Under the pieces are notes generated by a model. The model searched no databases, was not told where the DNA came from, and saw only the letters and a list, made by a program, of their open reading frames with translations. From Lysobacterales bacterium (GTDB lineage Bacteria > Pseudomonadota > Gammaproteobacteria > Steroidobacterales > Steroidobacteraceae), in the NCBI GenBank assembly GCA_003819815.1, contig RPQJ01000023.1, positions 1 to 37,923 of the forward strand: a DNA stretch of 37,923 nt. The letters are read 5' to 3'. Positions 8,868-18,331 of this stretch are shown here, piece after piece. Position numbers and translations under genes: made by a program. The stretch's first letter is position 1; every line of letters starts with the position of its first letter.

Positions 8868-10979
8868 TCAGAGCGTGAACGTGAAGCGCGCGCCCCAGGT
8901 GCGCGGCGGCTCGATGAACGCGTTGCCGTACGGGCCGAACTGCCCCGTCGTCGTCGCCGCGAGCACGGCCTCGTTCTCGATGTTGCGCACCCAGAGTCCG
9001 AGGCTCCAGCGGTCGCCGGGCGCGAAGTACGTCACCGACGCGTCGCTCTTCGTGTACGACTCCTGCTGCGTGCCGCGGCTCTGCGTGAAGGTGCCCCAGA
9101 ACTCGCTCTCGTAGCGGGTCTCGACGCGCGCGCGCACGTAGCCCTCGTCGAGCCGGAAGTCGTGCTGGTAGCCGGCCGAGACCGTCCAGTCGGGCGCGTA
9201 CTGCAGCTCGTAGCCGCCGAAGTCGCGTCGCGGGATGCCGATGTTGACGGAATCCGGCACGATGAAGTCGCGGTAGCGGGCATTGAGATAGCCGACCGAG
9301 AGGTTCAACCGGTCCGCGCCGGTCGGCTGGTACAGCACGTCGAGCTGGTTGCCCCAGATCCGCGTCTTCCCGGCATTGAACGTCGTGAGCAGGAACGTGT
9401 TCAGGTTGAACGACTGCACGAGCAGGTCGCGGTAGTCGTAGTAGAAGAGCTCGTTGTTGAGCTGCAGGCGGTCGTCGAGGAAGCGGCTCTTCACGCCGAG
9501 CGTCCAGGCCGTGAGCGTCGCGGCGTCGACGAGGTTCGACTGCTCCGGCGTCGCCGGAAAGAGGTTGTACGTGCCCGGCTGGTAGCCTGTCTGCACGGTG
9601 CCGTAGAACATCGAGGCGGCCGCGAGGTCGTACTCGAAGCCGAGCTTCCAGTCGAACTGGTCGTAGCTCTCGTCCGCGTCGTAGGGCTCGCCGAACCCGG
9701 TCACGCCGCGACCCTCGCGGCTGTCGTAGCTCGCCCGGCCGCCCACTACCAGCCGCAGGGTGTCGCTCGCGGCATAGCTCGCCTGGCCGAAGGCCGCCAC
9801 GCCCTCGAGCCGGTTGCGCGTGACGTCGGCGAGCGGCAGGTCGCCCACGACGAATCGGCCGTCGTTCGTAACGCGATACGCGTAGAGCCCGCCGAGCCAG
9901 TCCCAGCGCTCTCCCATCCCGCCCGCGAAGCGCAGTTCCTGCGTCGTCTGGTTGTAGTGAGCGGTGAGGAGCGACGGAATGTTCTCGAGCCAGTAGTCGC
10001 CGACCCAGTCGAGATAGAAGTACGACGGGATCCATGTTGCCGTCACCTCGCCCAGGTCCCAGACGACTTCGGCACCGAGCACGAGGTTGTCGTAGTCCTG
10101 CGGCGAGGCCGTCGGCGCGCCGGGATCGATGCGGTCGTCCCACGGGTCGGAGGTGTTGAACGCGTTCGGATCGCCGTCGAACGTGCCGTCGTTGTAGCCG
10201 CGCCGCACGAGGTTGGGCGACTTGCCGTCCTTCTTCGCGCCGTGTGCCCAGACGTAGACGTCGAGCGAATCGGTCGGCTCGTAGAGCGCCGAGAGCCTGA
10301 GCGCGTAGTCGTCGCGCGAGTCCGCGCCCGTCTCGAGGTACCCGTCGTGCTCGATGTAGTCGAACGCCGCGCGGAACGCGAGCGTCTCGTCGACGGGGAG
10401 GTTCTGCACCAGCGTGCCGTGCAGCAGCGAGTAGTCGCCGACCTCGAGCAGGCCGCTCGTCTCGAACTCGGCGGTCGGCCGGTTGAAGCTCACGTTGACC
10501 GCGCCGCCGAGCGCCGCACGGCCGTAGAGCGTGCCCTGCGGCCCAGGCAGCACCTCGAGCTGCGCGATGTCGAAGAAGCCGACACTGGTGCCCTCGCGCG
10601 GGATGTAGACGCCGTTGAAGTTGAACACCGTCGGCGGCTCGATGTTCGGCAGGTCGAGCGTCGAGCCGACGCCGCGGATGTAGATCTCGGTCGAGGCGTT
10701 CTCCGCCTGGAAGCGCACCGAAGGCACGAGGTTCTGCGCACCCCGCAGGTCGAGCACGCCGGCCTCTATCAGGATCTCGCCCGAGAGCGCCGTGATCGCG
10801 GAGGCCGTCTTCTGCAGGTCCTCGGTGATCTTCTGGGCCGTGACGGTGACGATCTCGAGCCCGCCGCCCGCGCCGTCCACGGCAGCCGCGGGTTGCACGG
10901 CATCCTGCGCCCAGGCAGGGGAGGCACCCGCGAGGGCCAGGCACACGGCAAGCCGCAGGGACGGACGATGGTCGGTCAT
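8868..10979 (-). CDS. TonB-dependent outer membrane receptor
   Basis: The 703-residue protein begins with a signal peptide (LRLAVCLALAGASPAWAQ). A possible TonB box (EIVTVTAQ) follows, then the plug domain (LRGAQNLVPSVRF, STEIYIRGVGS, GPQGTLYGRAALGGAVNV) and a 22-strand-type barrel ending RTWGARFTFTL. The plug resembles the sigma-proteobacterial and xanthomonad receptors used for siderophores, vitamin B12 or carbohydrates and steroids; the substrate cannot be read from sequence. I chose the second ATG (10979) over the one 9 nt upstream because AAGGA is at proper distance from it. The gene stands alone, convergent with the exporter adaptor; no TonB/ExbB genes are here. Confidence 0.92.
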   Translation of the reverse strand: MTDHRPSLRLAVCLALAGASPAWAQDAVQPAAAVDGAGGGLEIVTVTAQKITEDLQKTASAITALSGEILIEAGVLDLRGAQNLVPSVRFQAENASTEIYIRGVGSTLDLPNIEPPTVFNFNGVYIPREGTSVGFFDIAQLEVLPGPQGTLYGRAALGGAVNVSFNRPTAEFETSGLLEVGDYSLLHGTLVQNLPVDETLAFRAAFDYIEHDGYLETGADSRDDYALRLSALYEPTDSLDVYVWAHGAKKDGKSPNLVRRGYNDGTFDGDPNAFNTSDPWDDRIDPGAPTASPQDYDNLVLGAEVVWDLGEVTATWIPSYFYLDWVGDYWLENIPSLLTAHYNQTTQELRFAGGMGERWDWLGGLYAYRVTNDGRFVVGDLPLADVTRNRLEGVAAFGQASYAASDTLRLVVGGRASYDSREGRGVTGFGEPYDADESYDQFDWKLGFEYDLAAASMFYGTVQTGYQPGTYNLFPATPEQSNLVDAATLTAWTLGVKSRFLDDRLQLNNELFYYDYRDLLVQSFNLNTFLLTTFNAGKTRIWGNQLDVLYQPTGADRLNLSVGYLNARYRDFIVPDSVNIGIPRRDFGGYELQYAPDWTVSAGYQHDFRLDEGYVRARVETRYESEFWGTFTQSRGTQQESYTKSDASVTYFAPGDRWSLGLWVRNIENEAVLAATTTGQFGPYGNAFIEPPRTWGARFTFTL

Positions 10980-11012
10980 GGCAAGCATCCTTGTGGCCCA
11001 CCGGCGCGGGCT

Positions 11013-11040
11013 TGGAATATTTTATTTATCAATGGTTTAC
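11013..11040. promoter_or_regulatory. AT-rich island upstream of the TonB receptor gene
   Basis: The 254-nt divergent gap (10980-11233) between the receptor and the first M16 peptidase is GC-rich except for this run (TTGGAATATTTTATTTATCA). It lies about 35-60 bp upstream of the receptor start, where its promoter should be. On the minus strand TAAAAT could serve as -10, but no clear -35 is visible. I see no good Fur-box match. Confidence 0.3.
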
Positions 11041-11233
11041 GGCGATAACTGGCGGCGATGCCGTACGGCGGCAGCGCGTCGTCGAGTGACCGGCACCCCG
11101 CTGTTGCGGCGCAAGAAGCACCCGGCGGGCGCGAATCCTGCCAGCGCACCGGCAAGGCCGCAATTCGGCAATACCGTCACGCGGGGCGACCTCAGGTAAG
11201 CTCGCGCACTTTCTGTCCTCACGGTCACGCTCC

Positions 11234-12637
11234 ATGAAGCGAATGCTCGCCGCCCTGCTGCTCATCTCCCCGGTGCTCGCGTCCCCTGCCCGATCCGCCG
11301 GACCGGGCCCGCTCGATGCGCCGGGATTCACGTACGTCCGGACCGTCGGCTCGGTGTCCGAGTACCGGCTCGACTCGAACGGCCTCACCGTGCTGCTGAT
11401 GCCGGACCGTTCGGCCCCGGTCGTCGCGTTCATGGTCACCTATCGCGTCGGCTCGCGTAACGAGGTGACCGGCACGACCGGCGCGACGCACCTGCTCGAG
11501 CACCTGATGTTCAAGGGCAGCCCGGAGTTCAACCGCGAGAAGGGCACGAACGTCGACCAGTTCATGGAGACGGTCGGCGGGACGTACAACGCGACGACGT
11601 GGCTCGACCGCACCAACTACTACGCCGTCATGGGCCGCGACCACCTCGAGGGCTACGTGGCCATCGAGGCCGACCGGATGCGCAACCTCTGGCTGCGCGA
11701 CGAGGACCGCAAGCCCGAGATGACCGTGGTGCGCAACGAGTTCGAGATCGGCGAGAACGATCCGCGCGAGACGCTCGACAAGGAGATCTGGGCGGCGGCG
11801 TTCCAGGCCCACCCGTACAGCCACTCGACGATCGGCTGGCGCAGCGACATCGAGAACGTCCCGATCGAGAAGCTGCGCGAGTTCTACGACACGTTCTACT
11901 GGCCGGACAACTCGACGGTCACGATCATCGGCGACTTCGACCCGGTGAAGGCGCTTGCGATCGTGCGCAAGCACTACGGCGGCTACACGCGCGCGCCGAA
12001 GGCGATACCGCAGGTGTACACGGTAGAGCCCGAGCAGACCGGACCGCGCCGCGTCACGGTTCGGCGCGCGGGTGAGCTCGGCGTCGTGGGCGTCGCCTAC
12101 AAGACGCCGGACGCGCGCCACGCCGACCAGGCTGCGCTGCAGGTGCTCGCGATGATCCTCGGGAGCGGGAAGACCAGCCGTTTCTACCGCGCGCTCACCG
12201 ACCAGAACCTCACGCTCGGCGTCGACGCCGACGTCGGCACCTTCCACGACCCCTCGCTCTTCCAGGTGTACGCGAGCCTGGCTCCGGGCGCCGACCACGC
12301 GCAGGTCGAGAAGATCCTCGTCGAGGAGATCGACCGCATCCGGCGCGACGGCGTGACCGACGCCGAGGTGGCGATGGCGCAGAGCAAGTACGCGGCGGCA
12401 ACGGCCTACGGTCGCGACGGCGCGTTCGCGATCGCGTCGATCCTGAACGAGGCGATCGCGGCCGGCGACTGGACGCTCTACTACCGCATGGAAGAAGCCG
12501 TGCGACGCGTCACCGCGGCCGACGTCAAGCGCGTCGCGGACACGTACCTCGACCTCGACAAGAGCACCACGGGCTGGTTCGTCCCGCTGCCGGCGAAGCC
12601 GGCGGGCGGCGAGGCCGGCGCCGCGACCGAACGATGA
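11234..12637 (+). CDS. M16 family zinc metallopeptidase (catalytic subunit)
   Basis: The 467-residue protein has a signal peptide (MKRMLAALLLISPVLASPAR) so is probably periplasmic. The inverted zinc motif is intact: H86-LL-E89-H90 in THLLEHLMFKGS, with a further acidic ligand in VVRNEFEIGEND (E169). A second M16 half follows, ending near DLDKSTTGWFVPLP. The family (insulinase/pitrilysin, mitochondrial processing peptidase) degrades short unfolded peptides in a clam-shell chamber. It overlaps the leader of the next gene, which encodes a partner lacking the zinc motif; such pairs form obligate heterodimers in related bacteria. No strong ribosome binding site is visible before the ATG. Confidence 0.92.
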   Translation: MKRMLAALLLISPVLASPARSAGPGPLDAPGFTYVRTVGSVSEYRLDSNGLTVLLMPDRSAPVVAFMVTYRVGSRNEVTGTTGATHLLEHLMFKGSPEFNREKGTNVDQFMETVGGTYNATTWLDRTNYYAVMGRDHLEGYVAIEADRMRNLWLRDEDRKPEMTVVRNEFEIGENDPRETLDKEIWAAAFQAHPYSHSTIGWRSDIENVPIEKLREFYDTFYWPDNSTVTIIGDFDPVKALAIVRKHYGGYTRAPKAIPQVYTVEPEQTGPRRVTVRRAGELGVVGVAYKTPDARHADQAALQVLAMILGSGKTSRFYRALTDQNLTLGVDADVGTFHDPSLFQVYASLAPGADHAQVEKILVEEIDRIRRDGVTDAEVAMAQSKYAAATAYGRDGAFAIASILNEAIAAGDWTLYYRMEEAVRRVTAADVKRVADTYLDLDKSTTGWFVPLPAKPAGGEAGAATER

Positions 12638-12648
12638 GGACCCCGATC

Positions 12649-13986
12649 ATGAAGCGCCTCCGCACCCTGCTTGCCGCTGCCCTCGCCTGCGCGGCGGCCC
12701 CGGCCTTCACCGCCCCGGTAGCCGAACAGGCCGTCCGCGCCGACGTCGACGGCATCGACCTCGTGGTGCTCGCAACGGGCGTCGAGGGCGTCGTCACGCT
12801 CGTGGGCACGCTGCCCGCCGGCGACGACCGCAGCCCCGTCGACAATGTCGCGCTCGCGACTCTTACGGGCGCGATGCTTGACAAGGGCACGACGCGCCGC
12901 GACAAGTTCGCGCTTGCGCAGCAGCTCGGCGACGTGGGCGCCGCGATCGGCTTCGGCGTCGGGGCGAGCACGCTGCAGATGAGCGGCAAGTGCCTCGGCA
13001 AGGACCTGCCGCTCGTCGTTTCGCTGCTGGCCGAACAGCTGCGGCTGCCCGCCTTCTCGGACGCGGAGTTCGCGAAGCTCAAGAAGCAGTACGTCGGCCT
13101 GATCCGCAAGCAGCTCGAGGACACGGACTTCCGCGCGCAGGACGCGTTCCTGCGTTCGATCTACCCGGCGGGCCACCCGAACCGGCCGGCCTCGCCCGAG
13201 GAGATGCTGGCGGCACTCGACCGCACGACGCTCGACGAGGTCCGGCGCTTCCACGCGCGCTACTACGGCCCCGCGGGAATGCGCCTCGTCGTCGTTGGCG
13301 ACGTCGACCCGAAGGTCGTGCAGGCGGAGGTCCGCAAGGCGTTCGCCGGCTGGCAGGGAGGCGTGGCGACGGACACCGACGCGCGTGCCGCCCGGCTCCC
13401 CGCCGGCGCGACCGAGATCGTGCAGATGCCCGACAAGACCAACGTCAGCGTCGTCATCGGCCAGCCGACGCTGCTGCGTTATGCCGACGATGATGCCCTC
13501 GCGCTCCGCATGGCGACGCGCGTGCTCGGCTCGGGCTTCACCGGCCGGCTGATGGCGAACGTGCGGGACCGCGAAGGCCTCACGTACGGCATCGGCGCGA
13601 GCGTCGACAACGACATCTTCGTCGACGGCGACTGGAGCATCTCGGGCAACTTCGCGCCGAACCTCCTCTCGCAGGGCCTCGCCTCGACCGACCGCGAACT
13701 CGACAAGTGGTACCGGGAGGGCGTGACCGCCGCCGAGCTCGAACGCGTCAAGACCCAGGTGGCGGGCTCGTACCGCGTGGGCCTCGCGACCACGGGCGGC
13801 ATGGCCGGCACCATCCTGCGGATGCTGAACGCCGGGATGCCGCTCTCGTTCGTCGACGACTACCCGAAGCAGGTCGCCGCCCTCACGCTCGACCAGGTGA
13901 ACGGCGCCATCAAGCGGCACCTCGACCCGGCGAAGATGATGCGCGTGCAGGCAGGCACGGTGCCGACGGCAAGCGCGGCGAAGTAG
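12649..13986 (+). CDS. M16 family peptidase-like partner (no zinc motif)
   Basis: This 445-residue exported protein (signal MKRLRTLLAAALACAAAPAF) has the M16 fold but no HxxEH: the corresponding place reads ALATLTGAMLDKGTTRRDKF. It keeps the Arg/Tyr pair in DREGLTYGIGASVDND (about 13567-13611), which in M16B heterodimers contributes substrate binding from the non-catalytic subunit. I chose the ATG at 12649 because GAGGA sits 8 nt upstream; an ATGA overlap at 12634 is the alternative start and would add MRTPI. It should pair with the preceding zinc-bearing protein to form the active periplasmic peptidase. Confidence 0.9.
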   Translation: MKRLRTLLAAALACAAAPAFTAPVAEQAVRADVDGIDLVVLATGVEGVVTLVGTLPAGDDRSPVDNVALATLTGAMLDKGTTRRDKFALAQQLGDVGAAIGFGVGASTLQMSGKCLGKDLPLVVSLLAEQLRLPAFSDAEFAKLKKQYVGLIRKQLEDTDFRAQDAFLRSIYPAGHPNRPASPEEMLAALDRTTLDEVRRFHARYYGPAGMRLVVVGDVDPKVVQAEVRKAFAGWQGGVATDTDARAARLPAGATEIVQMPDKTNVSVVIGQPTLLRYADDDALALRMATRVLGSGFTGRLMANVRDREGLTYGIGASVDNDIFVDGDWSISGNFAPNLLSQGLASTDRELDKWYREGVTAAELERVKTQVAGSYRVGLATTGGMAGTILRMLNAGMPLSFVDDYPKQVAALTLDQVNGAIKRHLDPAKMMRVQAGTVPTASAAK

Positions 13987-14011
13987 CAGGCGCGGCGGAG
14001 CGGACACGCGA

Positions 14012-14034
14012 GGGCCCCGCGGAGCGCGGGGCCC
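14012..14034. terminator. GC-rich hairpin between convergent genes
   Basis: GGGCCCCGC (14012-14020) pairs perfectly with GCGGGGCCC (14026-14034) around a 5-nt loop. It lies 25 nt after the M16 partner stop and just past the cpdA stop on the other strand, as expected for a bidirectional terminator. Only TCCTT follows on the plus strand, so a U-tract is poor. Confidence 0.5.
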
Positions 14035-14039
14035 CTCCT

Positions 14040-14860
14040 TCAGCTCATGAACTGATCGCGGTTGTCGGTGGGACGCCGCGACACCACCCAGTCCTCTAGC
14101 CACGCGACCTGCGTGTCGACCGTGCCGTCGCCGCGCAGCTCGATCCATCGATAGCCGGGCGGCCTGAGGTCCATGAGGCACTGCTCCGTGCGAGGCGTGA
14201 ACTGCGCGCAGGTGGACGGCGTCGTCAGGTACCTCACCGGGCCGCGCGTCGCATCGAACGCCTGGTGCACGTGGCCAGCGATGACCAGTCGCACGTGCGG
14301 GTGCGCGTCGATCACGGCGAGCAGGTCCGGCGCGTTCAGGAGCCCCACGCCGTCGAGCCACCTGCTGCCGACCGGCAGCGGCGGATGGTGCAGGCAGACG
14401 GCGACGTGGCGCCCGCGGGTTCCCCGAAGCTCGGCCTCGAGGCGCGCGAGTTCGGCGGGCGACAGGCGACCCGCCGGATCGCCCGGCACGTGGCTGTCGA
14501 GCGCCACGATCGACCAGCTCGCCAGATCGCTGCGCGAGCAGTAACGGAATCCGTCCCCCTCCAGCAGCCGCGCCATCAGCTCCGGCCGGTCGTGATTACC
14601 GGGCAGGCACAGCACCGGCAGCCCGTAACGACGCAGCTGCGCCCGGAAGTGCGCATAGGCCTCGGCCGTGCGGTCGTCGGCGATGTCGCCGGTGACGAGC
14701 ACCGCGTCCGGGCGCACGCCTCCGGGCGCGAGCGCCTGATCGAGCACGAGCCGCAGCGACCGGGCCGTGTTGACGTCGTAGATCTCGAGCGACTCGTCGC
14801 GCATCAGGTGCGGATCGGTCACGTGCAGCAGCCGGACGACGGGCGGCCCCGTGCCGCTCG

Positions 14861-14864
<4 letters not shown>
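14040..14864 (-). CDS. cpdA: 3',5'-cyclic AMP phosphodiesterase
   Basis: The 274-residue protein has the length of E. coli CpdA (275) and all metallophosphoesterase blocks in order: HVTDPHL (D17, H19), LVTGDIADD, CLPGNHDRPEL, LHHPPLPVGSRWLDG and IAGHVHQAFD. CpdA uses a di-metal centre to hydrolyse cAMP to AMP in the cytoplasm; the LHHPP and TTPSTCAQF strings are characteristic of the CpdA subgroup. The ATG at 14864 overlaps the preceding stop (ATGA), so it is translationally coupled to the DevA-GAF gene. It is the last gene of a five-gene minus-strand operon in which two other products carry candidate cyclic-nucleotide sensor domains, so it probably limits the signal that controls them. Confidence 0.88.
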
Positions 14865-16185
<1,321 letters not shown>

Positions 16186-16186
<1 letters not shown>

Positions 16187-17346
16187 CAGAAGACCTCCGC
16201 AGGATCGAGCCGGCGCACCTTGCGGAGCGCGAGGAAGCCCGCGAGCGCGCACATGGCGAGCGTGAACCCGAAGACCGTGAGCGTGCGCTCGACGGTGAGG
16301 TAGAGCGGCAGGCGGGTGGCCGCGGCGGCCGAGCCGTGCAGCCACCACGCCGCGGCGAGCCCGGGCAGGAAGCCGAGCACCGCGAGGATCAGCGCCTGCT
16401 GCATCACGATGCCCGACACGAAGCGGTTGCGGTAGCCGATGGCGCGCAGCGTCGCGTACTCGCGCAGGTGCTCGGACACGTCGGCGAAGAGGATCTGGTA
16501 GACGATGATGCACCCGACCACGAGGCCCATCAGCGCCGTGAAGCCGAACACGTAGCCGATCGGGGTCGCGCCGTTCCAGTAGGCTCGCTCACGCGCGGCG
16601 AAGTCGGGCTTGGTCATCACGAGCACGTCGCGCGGCAGCTCGGAGCGCAGCTCGTCGCGGACCCGCGCGGCATCGGCGCCGGCCGCGAGACGGATGAGAC
16701 CCAGCTGGATGTCGTTGCGCGGGCGGTCCGGGAACAGTCGCAGCCAGTTGTCGACGCTCGTCAGCACCGTGCCGTCGATGCCGAACGACGGACCGATCTC
16801 CACGATGCCGGCGATGCGCACCTCGCGGTCGTTGATCTCGGTGGAGATGGCTTCGCCGGCCGCGAACCGCTCGGCGACGGGGCCGAACTCGGGGCGCGAG
16901 GCCCCGTCGAAGAGCACCACGTCCTGCTGGTTCATGAGCCCATGCGCCGCCGCGAACCCTGGCGTGTCGAGCATGTCCTGCTCGGGGTCGATGCCCACGG
17001 CGTTGATGCCGCGCCGGTCCTCTCCCCACGGGTTCTTCCAGACCGCGGGGAAGATGTAGACAGGGTCGACGGCGACGACCGCAGGGTGTCCCATCGCCTC
17101 GTACAGCCGCCGTATCGAGAACGGCGCGGGCCGCACGATGAACACGCTGTCGGGGCTGAAGAGCGCGATGTCGTAGCGGAACCGCTCGTGGAAGCGCAGC
17201 GTGCTCTCGAACAGCGCGGCGCGGAACCCGAGCTGCATCAGGATCAGCAGCACGGCGAACGCGATGCCGGCGACGGCGACCGCGAGACGCACCGGCTTGT
17301 GCCAGAGCTGCAGCCAGCCGAGCGGCACCGGGACCTGGATGGCCAT
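16186..17346 (-). CDS. DevC-type ABC exporter permease
   Basis: The 386-residue inner-membrane protein begins with PVPLGWLQLWHKPVRLAVAV, the typical DevC start, and its first helix is at about 20-42. A large periplasmic domain follows, then three helices at about 262-288, 308-332 and 350-374. DVSEHLREYATLRAIGYRNR is the cytoplasmic coupling motif of FtsX/MacB permeases. In cyanobacteria DevBCA exports heterocyst glycolipids through TolC; proteobacterial relatives are mostly uncharacterised. It starts 3 nt after the DevB-like gene and overlaps the ATPase gene by 1 nt, so subunit stoichiometry is probably held by coupling. The cargo is likely lipid-like, given the phospholipase at the head of the operon. 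Confidence 0.9.
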
Positions 17347-17349
17347 GGC

Positions 17350-18309
17350 TCAGCGACCGATTTCGACTTCGACCTGGAGATTGGTGAGGTTCGCGGCCGG
17401 CCGCGAGTCGTCGAGCTTGATCTCGACCTCGACGATGCGTGCGTCCTTGCGGGCCGCCGGGTCGTCGCCGATCTGGTCGAGCTTCTGGACCTTGGGCCGG
17501 ATGCGCGAGACGACGCCCGACAGGTCCTTGGGCAGCGCCGCGCTGCGGACCCTGGCGCGCTGCCCGGCGGAGACGCGCACGATGTCGGCCTCGTAGACCT
17601 CGGCGATCGCGAGCATCTGCCCGACGCGGCCGAGTTCGAGTATCCCCTCGATCCCCACGAGTTCCCCGGGGCGCGCGAGGACGTCGAGCACGCGACCTGC
17701 GAAAGGTGCCTTGACCTGGGAGCGATCGAACTCGGCCTGGCGCCGTGCGACCACCGCCTGCGCCGACGAGATGCGCGCCTCGGCCACCGACGCCGCGGAA
17801 CGGCGGGCCTTGCAGGACGCCGCGCTTGCCTCGGCGTCGCCGCGCGCGATCTCCGCCTCCTCGCTCGAGGCGAGGCCCCGGCCCTGCAGCTCGGTCTTGC
17901 GCCGCGACTGGCGCGAGGAGACGTCGGCGAGCACGCAAGCCTCCTCGACGAGGCTCGCTGCGGCGACCGCGTCGCGGCGGGCGGTCTCGAGTTCGGCCTG
18001 CGCCTCGGCGATGCGGGCCTTCGCGATCGGCCCGATGTCGACCTCGGCGAGCAGCTGCCCCGCCTGCACGTCCGCGCCGCGATCGACCAGCAGGCGCACG
18101 AGGACGGCACCCGAGAACGCATCCGGCGTCGAGGGCGCCGCCACGCGGACCACGCCGCCCTGTGGCTCGAGGCGTCCGAGTGCGGCGACGCCACGCGGCG
18201 CAGCCTCCTTGGCTCGCGCCTGTGCGTGGACACCGTCGCAGGCGACCGCGGCCACGAACACCGATGCCGCGACGACGACGCGGCGCCTCGAGCAAACGAC
18301 TCGATTCAT
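17350..18309 (-). CDS. DevB-type membrane fusion protein
   Basis: The 319-residue adaptor has an N-terminal hydrophobic segment (VVVAASVFVAAVA, about 11-23), the DevB hallmark ALGRLEPQGGVVRVAAP (about 43-59), a first lipoyl half (GADVQAGQLLAEVD), a long coiled-coil hairpin (about 95-198) and a second lipoyl half (RSQVKAPFAGRVLDVLARPG). A Cys at 24 follows AVA and could be a lipid attachment site, but the lipobox is weak. The ATG at 18309 has an excellent binding site (GGGGGGAG). It joins the DevC permease to an outer-membrane channel. The gene follows the patatin gene by 22 nt. Confidence 0.9.
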   Translation of the reverse strand: MNRVVCSRRRVVVAASVFVAAVACDGVHAQARAKEAAPRGVAALGRLEPQGGVVRVAAPSTPDAFSGAVLVRLLVDRGADVQAGQLLAEVDIGPIAKARIAEAQAELETARRDAVAAASLVEEACVLADVSSRQSRRKTELQGRGLASSEEAEIARGDAEASAASCKARRSAASVAEARISSAQAVVARRQAEFDRSQVKAPFAGRVLDVLARPGELVGIEGILELGRVGQMLAIAEVYEADIVRVSAGQRARVRSAALPKDLSGVVSRIRPKVQKLDQIGDDPAARKDARIVEVEIKLDDSRPAANLTNLQVEVEIGR

Positions 18310-18331
18310 GCTCCCCCCTGTGCGCAGCGCC

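Noticed and set aside
11013-11040. Fur box upstream of the TonB receptor
   Set aside because: The AT-rich run matches the 19-bp Fur consensus poorly; only the AT-richness is real.
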